Positions 1 through 8,747 are shown, counted from the stretch's first letter. The stretch is DNA of 64,000 nt from Microbacterium sp. (GCF_017305435.1 NZ_JAFKIP010000007.1:186001-250000), one strand, 5' to 3'. A program made the numbers and translations. The notes: generated from the letters alone by a model not told the origin.

Positions 1-897
1 GGCTTCGGCCTGGACGAACACGGCGTTGTTGGCGCCGTGCACGGAGGCGAGCGGGTGCTCGCGCGGGACGAGAGCGGGCGCCACCCGCACCGAGATCGCC
101 TCGCCCGTCGGCGACTCCGCCGCGCCGTCGAGCCGCTCGCACACGGCGAGGAGCTTCACGACGTACCCGGCGCCGCGTGCGGCATCCATCACCGTCTTGT
201 CGATCGCGGTGATGCCCTCGCGGTGGACGGCGTCGACCGGGACCGCCGTGTGGAACGCGAGGGATGCCAGGATGGCGGCCTTCTGCGCCGCATCGAATCC
301 CTCGACGTCACCGGTCGGATCGGCTTCGGCATAGCCGAGGCGCTGCGCGTCGGCGAGCACGGCATCGAACTCGCCGCCCTCGCGATCCATGCGGTCGAGG
401 ATGTAGTTGGTCGTGCCGTTGACGATGCCCATGATCCGCTGCACACGATCGCCGGCGAGCGAGTCGCGTAGCGGGCGGATGATCGGGATCGCGCCGGCGA
501 CGGCGGCCTCGTACGACACCGTCGCGCCGACCTGGTCGGCGACGTCGAAGAGCTCCGAGCCGTGCGTGGCCACGAGGGCCTTGTTCCCGGTCACGACGTC
601 GGCGCCCGAGTTCAGCGCCAGCTCGATGTACTCGCGCGCGGGATGGATGCCGCCCATCAGCTCGATGACGATGTCGGCGCCGACGATGAGCCCCTCGGCA
701 TCCGTCGTGAAGAGCTCGCGCGGGAGGTCGGCGTCCCGCGGCGCGTCGAGGTCGCGCACCGCGATGCCGACGAGGTCGAGCGCGGCGCCCGCGCGGTCGG
801 CCAGCTCGTCCTGGTGGGTGAGCAGCAGGGCGGCGACCTGGGAGCCCACGGAGCCGGCGCCCAGCAGAGCGACGCGGAGACGGCGGTAGTCGGTCAT
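1..897 (-). CDS. hom: homoserine dehydrogenase, C-terminus cut by window edge
   Basis: Reduces aspartate semialdehyde to homoserine with NAD(P)H, the branch point toward Thr and Met. The frame stays open for 299 codons to base 1, so the C-terminal part, including any ACT regulatory domain, lies outside. Seen: an N-terminal Rossmann motif LLGAGSVGSQ near residues 11-20, VVTGNKALVA with the conserved Lys, and the family signature GIVNGTTNYIL near residue 157 followed by a GYAEADPTGDVEG stretch that carries the catalytic Asp/Lys region. The ATG at 897 overlaps the lysA stop by four bases (ATGA), so translation is coupled to lysA. The order argS-(DUF2993)-lysA-hom is the common actinobacterial arrangement; thrC/thrB would be expected to the left but are not visible. 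Confident. Confidence 0.95.
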   Translation of the reverse strand, partial: MTDYRRLRVALLGAGSVGSQVAALLLTHQDELADRAGAALDLVGIAVRDLDAPRDADLPRELFTTDAEGLIVGADIVIELMGGIHPAREYIELALNSGADVVTGNKALVATHGSELFDVADQVGATVSYEAAVAGAIPIIRPLRDSLAGDRVQRIMGIVNGTTNYILDRMDREGGEFDAVLADAQRLGYAEADPTGDVEGFDAAQKAAILASLAFHTAVPVDAVHREGITAIDKTVMDAARGAGYVVKLLAVCERLDGAAESPTGEAISVRVAPALVPREHPLASVHGANNAVFVQAEA

Positions 898-2378
898 GCG
901 GACTCCTTCGGTGCCGGCGTTCGGTCCGAAGCGGCGAGAGGGGAGGCGGAGACGTCGCCGGTGACGCCGAGGTCGCGGGCGAGGAGGTCCTCGATCGTCT
1001 CGCCGCGCACGATGACGCGCGCCGCGCCGCCCGAGACGGCGACGACGGGCGGACGAGGGACGTAGTTGTAGTTGCTCGCGAGCGAGAAGCAGTAGGCGCC
1101 CGTCGCGGGCACCGCGAGAAGGTCGCCGGGGGCGACGTCGCCGGGCAGGTACTCGGCGTCGACGACGATGTCGCCCGACTCGCAGTGGCGGCCGACGACA
1201 CGGGCGAGCGCGGGGGCGGCATCCGACACCCGCGCCGCGAGACGCGCGGAGTACTGTGCACCGTACAGCGCCGGGCGGGCGTTGTCGCTCATGCCGCCGT
1301 CGACGCTCACGTACAGACGCGTCAGCTCGTCGGAGACGACGACGGGCTTGACCGTGCCGACCTCGTACAGCGTGATGCCGGCGCGCCCGACGATCGCGCG
1401 CCCCGGCTCGAACGCGAGGTTCGGCAGCGGCACGCCGCGCACTTCGCACTCGCGCGCCACGGCGTCGACGATCCCCTCGGCGAGCTGCGCGATGGGCGTC
1501 GGCTCGTCGACCGAGGTGTAGGCGATGCCGAAGCCGCCGCCCAGGTTCAGCACGGGAAGGTCGCCGCCGGCGAGGAGCTCGGCGTAGAGGTCGGCCAGGC
1601 GTGACGCCGACTCCGCGAAGCCGGCGGTGCCGAAGATCTGCGAGCCGATGTGGCAGTGCAGTCCGACGAGGCGCAGCGACGGCAGCTCGCGGATGCGCGC
1701 GGCGACGGCGGGGGCCGCAGCGAGGGAGAAGCCGAACTTCTGGTCCTCGTGCGCCGTCGCGAGGAAGTCGTGGGTCTCCGCGTGCACGCCGGTGTTCACG
1801 CGGATGAGGACGTTCTGCGCGCTCTCGCCGCGACGGCCCGCGCGGTCGGAGATCACGGCGAGCCGCTCGACCTCGATCAGGGAGTCGACGACGATCGAGC
1901 CGACGCCGATCTCGATGGCACGCTCGAGCTCGGCGACCGACTTGTTGTTGCCGTGGAGGCCCAGACGGGCCGGATCGGCGCCCGCCGCGAGCGCGACGGC
2001 GAGCTCTCCCCCGGTCGCGACGTCGACGGCGAGGCCCTCGCCCGTCACCCAGCGGACGACCTCGGTCGACAGGAAGGCCTTGCTCGCGTAATAGACGCGC
2101 GCGTGGATGCCGTGGCGCGCCGTCGCGGCGTCGAACGCCGCCTTCACTTCGCGCGCTCGCGCGCGCACTCCGTCTTCGTCGAGGACGTACAGCGGAGTGC
2201 CGAACTGCGCACGCAGCGCAGAGGCGGAGACGCCGCCGACGACGACCTCCCCCCGGTCATCGCGGTGCGCGGCATCCGGCCACACCTCCGCCGCGAGCGC
2301 GTTGACGTCGCGGGGCACGGCGAGCCACTCCGGCACGAGAGGACGGTCGGGAGAGGCGGACACGCGGATGAGAACCAA
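894..2378 (-). CDS. lysA: diaminopimelate decarboxylase
   Basis: PLP-dependent decarboxylation of meso-diaminopimelate to L-lysine, last step of lysine synthesis. 494 aa, usual length for the actinobacterial form. Seen: the PLP lysine motif YYASKAF, the fold-III alanine-racemase-type barrel with HCHIGSQI, the glycine motif LGGGFGIAY that holds the PLP phosphate, the substrate-site EPGRAIVG, and the CESGD motif that completes the active site across the dimer. Ends in a four-base overlap with hom. A TAGACT -10-like hexamer at 2438-2443 suggests its own promoter about 60 bp upstream in addition to readthrough from argS. The ATG at 2378 is the first Met; a slightly different start cannot be excluded. 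Confidence 0.95.
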   Translation of the reverse strand: MVLIRVSASPDRPLVPEWLAVPRDVNALAAEVWPDAAHRDDRGEVVVGGVSASALRAQFGTPLYVLDEDGVRARAREVKAAFDAATARHGIHARVYYASKAFLSTEVVRWVTGEGLAVDVATGGELAVALAAGADPARLGLHGNNKSVAELERAIEIGVGSIVVDSLIEVERLAVISDRAGRRGESAQNVLIRVNTGVHAETHDFLATAHEDQKFGFSLAAAPAVAARIRELPSLRLVGLHCHIGSQIFGTAGFAESASRLADLYAELLAGGDLPVLNLGGGFGIAYTSVDEPTPIAQLAEGIVDAVARECEVRGVPLPNLAFEPGRAIVGRAGITLYEVGTVKPVVVSDELTRLYVSVDGGMSDNARPALYGAQYSARLAARVSDAAPALARVVGRHCESGDIVVDAEYLPGDVAPGDLLAVPATGAYCFSLASNYNYVPRPPVVAVSGGAARVIVRGETIEDLLARDLGVTGDVSASPLAASDRTPAPKESA

Positions 2379-2499
2379 TCGAGGTGGGAGCCGCGGGCCG
2401 GGCGCTCGCGCGCCGCCGGCCCGTCAGATGTGCGACAAGTCTAGGGCACCGGTGCATTCCGCCTCGCGCATGAACGGACCGCCCCGACACGGGAGCGCG

Positions 2500-3270
2500 T
2501 CAGGCGCAGGTGCCCTTCTGCTGCAGCGACCGGTCATGGATGATGTCGCCGTCGATCGCGAAGTCCGCCACGACGTGGTCGCCTTCGACGCGGACGTCGG
2601 TGAGCGTCATCCCGGCCGGCAGATATTGCGCGACGCAGACGTCCCAGTCGCGGACGACCGTCGATGCGACCGCTCCGAACTGGTCGAGCAGCGCCTGCGC
2701 GGAGATCTGGGCATCCGCGACCGTGAGGGTCGTCGGCGTGAGCACGAGCTGTCCGGCAGTCGCGCTCGGCGTGAGACCGACCCCGACCGGCACCGTCAGG
2801 GCGAACAGCCGCAGCTCCATCGCGACGCGGATGTCGGGCTCGGCAAGGGTGACGGTGCTCGCCGGGAAATCCTCGACGGTCGCGAGGAGCGCCTGCACCT
2901 GCGCCGCGTCGAGGGTGATGGATGCCGAGGCATCCTGAGCCGGGCCGTCGCCGCGGATCGGCACCCCGCTCGCGCGGACGACGACGTCGCCCGCGAGCTG
3001 GCCGAGCGGGACGTCGCGGGAGGCCAGCGTGATCTCGCCGAGCGTGCCGGAGACGAGCTGCGGCAGGATCGGGCCCGGGATGTCGACGTCGATCTGCTGA
3101 TCGGCGGGGAGGGAGAGCTCCTTCTGCACCTGGTCGCGGACCGTGCGCTCGACGATGCCGCGCGCGATGTACTCCCCCGCGAACCACGCTCCGACCGCGA
3201 GCGCCGCGACCGCGACGAGCGCGACGAGCCACGGCCAGCGACGGGCACGGTGACGAGCGGGCGAGGTCAT
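2500..3270 (-). CDS. DUF2993 (LmeA-like) membrane-anchored protein
   Basis: 256 aa. A basic N-terminus (RHRARRW) is followed by one hydrophobic segment at about residues 12-33, then a DUF2993-type beta-rich domain that would lie outside the membrane. No lipobox Cys is visible, so it is a signal-anchored or cleaved exported protein. In mycobacteria the DUF2993 protein LmeA supports lipomannan elongation; transfer of that role here is inference. It begins one base after the argS stop and is therefore in the argS operon, with a 121-bp gap before lysA. Confidence 0.75.
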   Translation of the reverse strand: MTSPARHRARRWPWLVALVAVAALAVGAWFAGEYIARGIVERTVRDQVQKELSLPADQQIDVDIPGPILPQLVSGTLGEITLASRDVPLGQLAGDVVVRASGVPIRGDGPAQDASASITLDAAQVQALLATVEDFPASTVTLAEPDIRVAMELRLFALTVPVGVGLTPSATAGQLVLTPTTLTVADAQISAQALLDQFGAVASTVVRDWDVCVAQYLPAGMTLTDVRVEGDHVVADFAIDGDIIHDRSLQQKGTCA

Positions 3271-3271
3271 G

Positions 3272-4939
3272 TCACATGCGCTCGGGCGCGCTGACGCCGA
3301 GCAGGTCGAGTCCGTTCCGCAGCACCTGGCCGGTGGCGTCGTTCAGCCACAGGCGCGTGCGGTGGAGGTCGGTGACCTCCTCGTCGCCGAGCGGCGTGAC
3401 ACGGCAGGTGTCGTACCAGCGGTGGTAGAGGCTCGCGAGCTCCTCGAGGTAGCGCGCGACGCGGTGCGGCTCGCGCACCTCGGCGGCGAACGCGACGATG
3501 CGCGGGAACTCCTGCAGGGCGCCGAGGAGCGCCGCTTCGGTCCCGTCGACGAGGAGTTCCGGCGCGAACGCACTGCGGTCGACGCCCGAGTCGGCGGCGT
3601 TGCGGCCGACGTTGTGCGTGCGGGCGTGCGCGTACTGCACGTAGAAGACGGGGTTGTCGTTCGTGCGCTTCGTGAGGATCTCGGGGTCGAGGGTCAGGGG
3701 CGAGTCGGCCGGGTAGCGGGCGAGCGAGTACCGCAGCGCATCGGTGCCGAGCCAGTCGCGCAGATCGTCGAGCTCGATGATGTTGCCCGCACGCTTCGAG
3801 AGCCGGGCGCCGTTGACCGACACGAGCTGCCCGATGAGCACCTCGATGTCCTTCGCCGGGTCGTCGCCCGCGGCGCCGGCGAGCGCCTTCAGCCGATGCA
3901 CGTAGCCGTGGTGGTCGGCGCCGAGCAGGTAGATCTTGTGGCGGAAGCCCCGGTCGCCCTTGTTGAGGTAATACGCGGCATCCGCGGCGAAGTAGGTGTA
4001 CTCGCCGTCGGACTTGCGGATGACTCGATCCTTGTCGTCCCCGAAGTCGGTCGTGCGCACCCAGACGGCGCCCTCGGCGTCGAAGACGTGACCCTGGGCG
4101 CGCAGACGCTCGACGGCCTCGTCGACGAGGCTCGGCGTACCGTCCGAACCCTTCGCGTGCAGCGTGCGCTCGCTGAAGAACACGTCGAAATGCACGTTGA
4201 ACCGGATGAGGGACTCCTGCAGGTCCCCCAGCTGGAGGCGATAGCCGCGGTCGAGCGCCTCGGCGAGCTGCTCGTCGGCGGGCAGGTCGAGGATGTCGGG
4301 CAGCTCGGCGCGCACGCGCATCGCGAGGTCGCCGATGTACGAGCCGGGGTAGCCGTCTTCGGGGGTCGGTTCGCCCTTGATGGCGGCGAGCACCGACCTG
4401 CCGAACCGCTCCATCTGCGCACCCGCGTCGTTGATGTAGAACTCACGGACGATCGTCGCGCCGGATGCCTGCAGGACGCGCCCGATCGCGTCGCCGAGCG
4501 CCGCCCACCGCGTGTGTCCGATGTGCATCGGACCGGTCGGGTTGGCGCTGACGAACTCGAGGTTGATGCTCTGGCCGCGCTGCGAGTCGTTCGTGCCGTA
4601 CGCGGCACCCGCCTCGACGATCGTCTTCGCGAGGGCGCCGGCGGCCGCGGCATCCAGCCGGATGTTGATGAAGCCCGGGCCGGCGACCTCGACCGACGCG
4701 ACGCCGGGGGTCGCGGCGAGGGCGTCGGCGATCTCCTGGGCGAACTCGCGCGGGTTCGCGCCGACGGCCTTGCCCAGCTTGAGGGCCGCGTTCGAGGCCC
4801 AGTCGCCGTGGTCCCGGTTGCGCGGCCGCTCGAGCGGGAAGTCCGCGGCGGTCAGCCCCGTGCTCGACCCCTCGCGTCGCGCCTCCGCGAGCGGGGTGAT
4901 GACGGAGAGGAGGGCTGCGGCGAGGGCGTCGGGATTCAT
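3272..4939 (-). CDS. argS: arginyl-tRNA synthetase
   Basis: Class I aminoacyl-tRNA synthetase, 555 aa. Seen: N-terminal Add-1 domain (FPLERPRNRDHGDWASN), HIGH motif at residues 139-142 within NPTGPMHIGHTRW, a KMSKS-like GARLSKRAGN, and a C-terminal DALR anticodon-binding domain ending in LGVSAPERM, the normal ArgRS end. A TAGACT hexamer lies at 4949-4954, nine bases before the ATG, so the mRNA may be nearly leaderless. First gene of argS-DUF2993-lysA-hom. A tRNA-Arg(CCG) gene lies 1.8 kb away on the other strand. Confidence 0.97.
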   Translation of the reverse strand: MNPDALAAALLSVITPLAEARREGSSTGLTAADFPLERPRNRDHGDWASNAALKLGKAVGANPREFAQEIADALAATPGVASVEVAGPGFINIRLDAAAAGALAKTIVEAGAAYGTNDSQRGQSINLEFVSANPTGPMHIGHTRWAALGDAIGRVLQASGATIVREFYINDAGAQMERFGRSVLAAIKGEPTPEDGYPGSYIGDLAMRVRAELPDILDLPADEQLAEALDRGYRLQLGDLQESLIRFNVHFDVFFSERTLHAKGSDGTPSLVDEAVERLRAQGHVFDAEGAVWVRTTDFGDDKDRVIRKSDGEYTYFAADAAYYLNKGDRGFRHKIYLLGADHHGYVHRLKALAGAAGDDPAKDIEVLIGQLVSVNGARLSKRAGNIIELDDLRDWLGTDALRYSLARYPADSPLTLDPEILTKRTNDNPVFYVQYAHARTHNVGRNAADSGVDRSAFAPELLVDGTEAALLGALQEFPRIVAFAAEVREPHRVARYLEELASLYHRWYDTCRVTPLGDEEVTDLHRTRLWLNDATGQVLRNGLDLLGVSAPERM

Positions 4940-5020
4940 AGCCCGTCAAGTCTACGGGCCGCGCCCCAGCACGCGCTGTGCGCCGACTCCGCGCCCGTCG
5001 TGCGCACAGGCGAACCGACG

Positions 5021-5866
5021 TCAGGCGAGCTGGACGAGCTCGGCGAAGTCGTCGAGGGCGGGGTCGGATGCCGCGGCCGCCGCATCGGCGAGGGCGACGT
5101 CGGCCGCATCGTCGGGCACGACGCAGGCGTCGACGCGCATGCGCTGAAGCCCGACGTACCCGCCGTGGTAACTGAGGAAGGCGCAGTCGGCGGCGTCGCG
5201 CCCGGTCGCGATCCGGACGAGCGAACGGCGGTTCGACAGCCGGGTCGCGTCGATCACGTACCAGCTGCCGTCGAGGTAGGCCTCGGCGACGGCGTGGAAG
5301 TCCATCGGGCGCAGGCCCGGCGCGAAGCAGGCGGCGTAGCGGGCGGGCATGTCCATCGCCCGCAGGAGAGCGATCACGACGTGCGCGTAGTCGCGGCAGA
5401 CGCCCTGACCGGTCATGAGCGTCGTGACGGCAGAGTCGGTTCCCTGGCTGAGCCCGGGAGTGTACGTCGTGCTCGTCGCGACGAACTCGCTCACCGCCGT
5501 GATGAGGTCCATCCCCTGGAGCCCGCGGAACTGGCGCCGCGCCTGCGTGAACACCTCGTCGGACTGGCAGTACCGGCTCGGACGCAAGTAGGTGATCGCC
5601 TCGAGGTCGCTCGTGGCGCGCTGCGCGACGTGCCCGTCGATGACGGCTTCGTAGCGCACCTCGAGCCGGCCGGCGTCGCCCTGGAGGCGGTGCAGGCGGC
5701 TGCCGGACTGGTCGACGATCTCCGTCGGCGTGTACACGCGATCGCCCTGGATGAACGTCAGCTCCTCGCGGAGGACGGGGGCCGGCTGGGCCGCCGCGAT
5801 CTGGAAGATGAGGTCGACGGAGGAGCCCAGTTCCAGGTCGAGTTCGGCGGTCACGATGCGCTGCAC
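5021..5866 (-). CDS. transglutaminase-like cysteine protease family protein
   Basis: 281 aa cytosolic protein (no signal peptide or membrane segment). An N-terminal beta-rich bacterial transglutaminase-associated region is followed by the papain-like core. The triad is visible: Cys in GQGVCRDYAHV, His in DFHAVAEAYLDG and Asp in WYVIDATRL. A C-terminal tail after VDACVVP is Ala/Asp rich and less conserved. Such proteins act as peptidases or amide hydrolases of unknown substrate and often accompany proteasome-like or peptide-ligase genes, which are not seen here. Start taken as GTG at 5866; an in-frame GTG four codons later is possible, since a GATACT -10-like hexamer at 5870-5875 sits only three bases before the first one. 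Confidence 0.8.
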   Translation of the reverse strand: MQRIVTAELDLELGSSVDLIFQIAAAQPAPVLREELTFIQGDRVYTPTEIVDQSGSRLHRLQGDAGRLEVRYEAVIDGHVAQRATSDLEAITYLRPSRYCQSDEVFTQARRQFRGLQGMDLITAVSEFVATSTTYTPGLSQGTDSAVTTLMTGQGVCRDYAHVVIALLRAMDMPARYAACFAPGLRPMDFHAVAEAYLDGSWYVIDATRLSNRRSLVRIATGRDAADCAFLSYHGGYVGLQRMRVDACVVPDDAADVALADAAAAASDPALDDFAELVQLA

Positions 5867-5970
5867 CGAAGTATCCTCGCACGCCGGAGGGGGTGCTCCG
5901 ACACCCCTTGTGCGACACCATTCGTCGGCGGCCTATCGTGATCGCTCCGAGCGTGACTTACCCTCAACGC

Positions 5971-6738
5971 ATGCGTGCGTTCCGGGTCCCGTCGCGGCGC
6001 CGGCCCGCGTGGGTTCTGCCGGTGATCGCACTGGGGATCGCCGCGGTCCTCGGCGCCGCACTGTGGCGACCGTGGACGGCAGCGGCGACCCCCGAATCGG
6101 TCGCGGCCGCCGGTGCGGGCGGCGTCGTCGCCGCCGCCTCTCCGGAGCCGTTGGACCTGCCGGAGAACCCGACCGTGCTGATCGTCGGCGACTCCTGGAC
6201 CTACGGCTCCGCGGCGTCCGACCCGAGCCTCGGCTACGCGTATGTCGTGGGTGCGCTCGCGGGGTGGACGACGGTCGTCGACGGCGTCCGCGGGTCGGGT
6301 TATCTCAAGCCCGGACTCGACGGCCCCGACTTCGGGACGCGGATCGCCGCGCTCGATCCGGCGCTCGAGCCCGACCTCGTGATCGTGCAGGGGTCGATCA
6401 ACGATCGTCGCGAGGGTGCGGGCGGGTACCGCGCCGCGGTGGATGCCGCGTGGAATGCGCTCGCGCGCGTGTACCCGCGCGCGCAGGTCGTCATTCTGGG
6501 ACCGGCGCCGCAGGTGCTGCCGGTCGAGGCGGCGACCGCCCGCATCGACGGCGACCTGCGCGACGCGGCCGCAGCCCGGGGCTGGTGGTACGTCTCGCCG
6601 CTCGCCGAGGAATGGATCACGACGGAGAACTACGCCGCCGTCATCGACACCGGCGCCGGGCGCGACCACCCCTCCACGGCGGGTCACCGCTACCTCGCCG
6701 AGCGCCTGGCGGCGGCGGTCGCATCGCTCGCGCGGTGA
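5971..6738 (+). CDS. SGNH/GDSL-family hydrolase, signal-anchored
   Basis: About 255 aa from the ATG at 5971. An upstream in-frame ATG at 5893 would put 26 extra residues across the divergent promoter region and in front of the signal sequence, so it is rejected. A basic n-region (RVPSRRRPAW) precedes a membrane segment at roughly residues 10-30, then an Ala-rich linker. Catalytic blocks: block I VGDSWTYGS with the nucleophile Ser, block III GSINDRREG with the oxyanion Asn, block V DHPSTAGH with Asp and His. Likely an extracytoplasmic esterase/acylhydrolase; substrate not deducible. It ends 16 bp before the tRNA gene. Confidence 0.8.
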   Translation: MRAFRVPSRRRPAWVLPVIALGIAAVLGAALWRPWTAAATPESVAAAGAGGVVAAASPEPLDLPENPTVLIVGDSWTYGSAASDPSLGYAYVVGALAGWTTVVDGVRGSGYLKPGLDGPDFGTRIAALDPALEPDLVIVQGSINDRREGAGGYRAAVDAAWNALARVYPRAQVVILGPAPQVLPVEAATARIDGDLRDAAAARGWWYVSPLAEEWITTENYAAVIDTGAGRDHPSTAGHRYLAERLAAAVASLAR

Positions 6739-6754
6739 TACCCTCGACAGGTCC

Positions 6755-6830
6755 GCCTCCGTAGCTCAGGGGATAGAGCGTTGGTTTCCGGTACCAAAGG
6801 TCGCAGGTTCGATTCCTGTCGGGGGCACCA
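6755..6830 (+). tRNA. tRNA-Arg (anticodon CCG)
   Basis: Full cloverleaf: acceptor stem GCCTCCG (6755-6761) pairs with CGGGGGC (6820-6826) with one T-G pair; D-arm GCTC..GAGC; anticodon stem TTGGT/ACCAA (6781-6785/6793-6797) with loop TTCCGGT placing CCG at 6788-6790; T-arm with GGTTCGATTCC. Discriminator A at 6827 and an encoded CCA at 6828-6830. It reads the CGG codon. Confidence 0.97.
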
Positions 6831-6871
6831 CCTTTCGTCGCGCGCCGTGTCGTCGCACGCCCGCGCGGCCC

Positions 6872-6897
6872 CGTCATACGACGTCATCTGCGGTCAC
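6872..6897 (+). promoter_or_regulatory. phased CGTCAT repeats upstream of flavin reductase operon
   Basis: CGTCAT at 6872-6877 and 6882-6887, then GGTCAC at 6892-6897, so the core GTCA recurs exactly every 10 bp, one helical turn. The array lies 38-63 bp upstream of the predicted -10 at 6935, where an activator would bind. Similar phased words occur at 21644-21699 and 39802-39817. The cognate regulator is unknown. Confidence 0.45.
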
Positions 6898-6934
6898 ATG
6901 ACTACACGCTGACGCACGGGCGCCGAGAACCTCC

Positions 6935-6940
6935 TAGCGT
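6935..6940 (+). promoter_or_regulatory. predicted -10 element, leaderless start of flavin reductase
   Basis: TAGCGT ends six bases before the ATG at 6947, so transcription would begin at or next to the start codon. No Shine-Dalgarno sequence is seen between them. The same spacing recurs before several other genes in the window. Confidence 0.4.
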
Positions 6941-6946
6941 CGAGGC

Positions 6947-7549
6947 ATGACGCAGCCACTGGCCTCCCTCCCCCGGCAGAATCATCCCGCCGAGGGGCCC
7001 GTCGCCGAACGCTCCGGACGGACGGAGCACTCTTCGTTCTCCGCATCGCTCTCGCCGCAGAGCTTCAAAGACCTCTTCCGCGGGCACCCCGGCGGTGTGG
7101 CCGTGATCACGGCGGACGCGGGAGACGGCCCCGTCGCGCTGACGGCGACGTCGGTGTCGTCGGCGAGCGCGGAGCCGCCGCTGCTGACGTTCTCGATCTC
7201 GGCACTGTCCTCGGCATCCGCGTCGCTCGGCCGCGCGGACACGGTCGTCGTGCATCTTCTCGATGCGGACGACCTCGACATCGCGAAGCTGGGCGCGACG
7301 AGCGGGATCGACCGCTTCGCGGACACGAGCCGTTGGACGCGCCTCGCGACCGGAGAGCCCGTGTTCGCGAAGGTCCGCGCGTGGGTGCGGTGCGCCGTCA
7401 TCGGCCGCATGGAGGCCGGCTCGTCCACCGTGATCGCCGCGCACGCGCTCGAAGCGACGATCAGCCGCGGGAACGACGACGAGACAAACGCGCTCGCCTA
7501 TCACAACCGCACGTGGCACCGCCTCGACGAGCGGTCGCGGCTGTCGTGA
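6947..7549 (+). CDS. flavin reductase family protein
   Basis: 200 aa. After a disordered 35-residue N-terminus comes the FMN-binding split-barrel of flavin:NAD(P)H reductases: SFKDLFRGHPGGVAVIT, then LTATSVSSASAEPPLLTFSI (the flavin-phosphate loop) and a C-terminal HNRTWHRLDE. Such proteins supply reduced FMN to two-component LLM monooxygenases, several of which lie nearby. First gene of the plus-strand operon up to 12849; the next start follows after 7 bp. Confidence 0.88.
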   Translation: MTQPLASLPRQNHPAEGPVAERSGRTEHSSFSASLSPQSFKDLFRGHPGGVAVITADAGDGPVALTATSVSSASAEPPLLTFSISALSSASASLGRADTVVVHLLDADDLDIAKLGATSGIDRFADTSRWTRLATGEPVFAKVRAWVRCAVIGRMEAGSSTVIAAHALEATISRGNDDETNALAYHNRTWHRLDERSRLS

Positions 7550-7556
7550 GCCGCAC

Positions 7557-8747
7557 GTGACGTCGCTCCTGGAGCGGGAGGCCGTCGAGTTCACGCGAGA
7601 CCTCATCCGGATCGACAGCGTGAACACCGGCGTCGCCGCGACGATCGGCGACGGCGAGACCCGCGCGGCGCGATACGTCCAGGAACGCCTGGCCGAGGTC
7701 GGCATCACCTCGGAGCTCATCGAGCCCGTCCCCGGCCGCGGGTCGCTCATCGCACGCATCCGCGGCACCGATCCGACCGCCCCCGCACTCCTCGTGCACG
7801 CCCACCTCGACGTGGTCTCCGTCGACGAGGACGACTGGACCCACCCCCCGTTCGGCGGCGACATCGCCGACGGGTTCGTCTACGGCCGCGGCGCGGTCGA
7901 CATGAAGAACTTCGCGGGCACGGTGCTGGCGGTCGTGCGCCACTTCGCCCGTGAGGGCTTCGCGCCCCGCCGCGATCTCGTCCTGGCGTTCATCGCCCTC
8001 GCCCGGCAGTCGAAGTCGCCGCTCGTGAGCAGCGCAGCGTGGCTCTACATCTGGTTCTTCCGCTCGGTCCCCCTCGTCGTCCAGCTCGTCGTCTGGTACA
8101 ACCTCGGCTACCTCTACCCGACGCTCGGCCTCGGAACCCCGTTCACGACCGACTTCTGGATCGTGGAGTTCCCGACGGTCCACCTGATCTCGGCGTTCGC
8201 CGCGGGCGTGCTGGGCCTGAGCCTCCACCAGGCCGCGTACTCCGCCGAGATCATCCGCGGCGGTCTCCTCTCGGTCGACCAGGGGCAGCTCGAGGCGGCC
8301 GCCTCCCTCGGCATCCCGCCGCGACGTCGGCTCAGCCGCATCGTGCTTCCGCAGGCGATGCGCTCGATCGTCCCCAACGCGACGAACGAGGTCATCGGGC
8401 TCGTGAAGGGGACGTCGGTGCTGTTCGTCATCGCGATCCCGGAGCTGTTCTACTCGGTGCAGGTGATCTACAACCGCAACAGCAGGGTCATCCCGCTCCT
8501 CCTCGTCGCGGTCGTCTGGTACACGATCATCACGACGATCCTCAGCATCGCGCAGTACTACATCGAACGGCACTACGCCCGCGGGACCGTGCGCGTGCTG
8601 CCCCCGACGCCCGTCCAGCGCGCACGCACGTGGATCTCCACCCAGTGGGCGCGCCTCGGCGACGAATCCGCGCCGGATGCCCGCAGGCAGCCACCGAGCC
8701 GCACGGCCGCCGCCACGGGGACCGACACGACGGGAGACGCGTCATGA
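7557..8747 (+). CDS. in-frame hybrid: truncated M20 peptidase fused to truncated amino-acid ABC permease
   Basis: 396 aa, start GTG. Residues 1-147 are the N-terminus of an M20 metallopeptidase (DLIRIDSVN, HAHLD at 83-85, GRGAVDMKN with the bridging Asp at 115). Exactly where M20 proteins continue with the catalytic DEE pair, the sequence switches at the shared stretch LVLAFIALAR (codons 7977-8006) into an amino-acid ABC permease (HisM type) lacking roughly its first 80-100 residues: SAAWLYIWFFRSVPL, then the EAA loop LEAAASLGIPPRRR at about 246-259, and a basic C-terminal tail. The M20 half lacks catalytic Glu, dimerisation domain and final ligand; the permease lacks its first membrane segments. 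Probably two neighbouring genes joined by a deletion, and both activities lost or impaired, though an assembly collapse is possible. Overlaps the ATPase start by ATGA. Confidence 0.85.
   Translation: MTSLLEREAVEFTRDLIRIDSVNTGVAATIGDGETRAARYVQERLAEVGITSELIEPVPGRGSLIARIRGTDPTAPALLVHAHLDVVSVDEDDWTHPPFGGDIADGFVYGRGAVDMKNFAGTVLAVVRHFAREGFAPRRDLVLAFIALARQSKSPLVSSAAWLYIWFFRSVPLVVQLVVWYNLGYLYPTLGLGTPFTTDFWIVEFPTVHLISAFAAGVLGLSLHQAAYSAEIIRGGLLSVDQGQLEAAASLGIPPRRRLSRIVLPQAMRSIVPNATNEVIGLVKGTSVLFVIAIPELFYSVQVIYNRNSRVIPLLLVAVVWYTIITTILSIAQYYIERHYARGTVRVLPPTPVQRARTWISTQWARLGDESAPDARRQPPSRTAAATGTDTTGDAS

Noticed and set aside
3269-5941. 890-codon open frame on the plus strand opposite argS and the transglutaminase gene
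   Set aside because: Antisense of two well-recognised genes; composition is the Arg/Val/Glu-rich shadow produced by high-GC codon use, with no family motif.
5893-5970. 26-residue N-terminal extension of the SGNH hydrolase
   Set aside because: It precedes the signal-anchor sequence and lies in the divergent promoter region; ATG 5971 gives a standard export signal.
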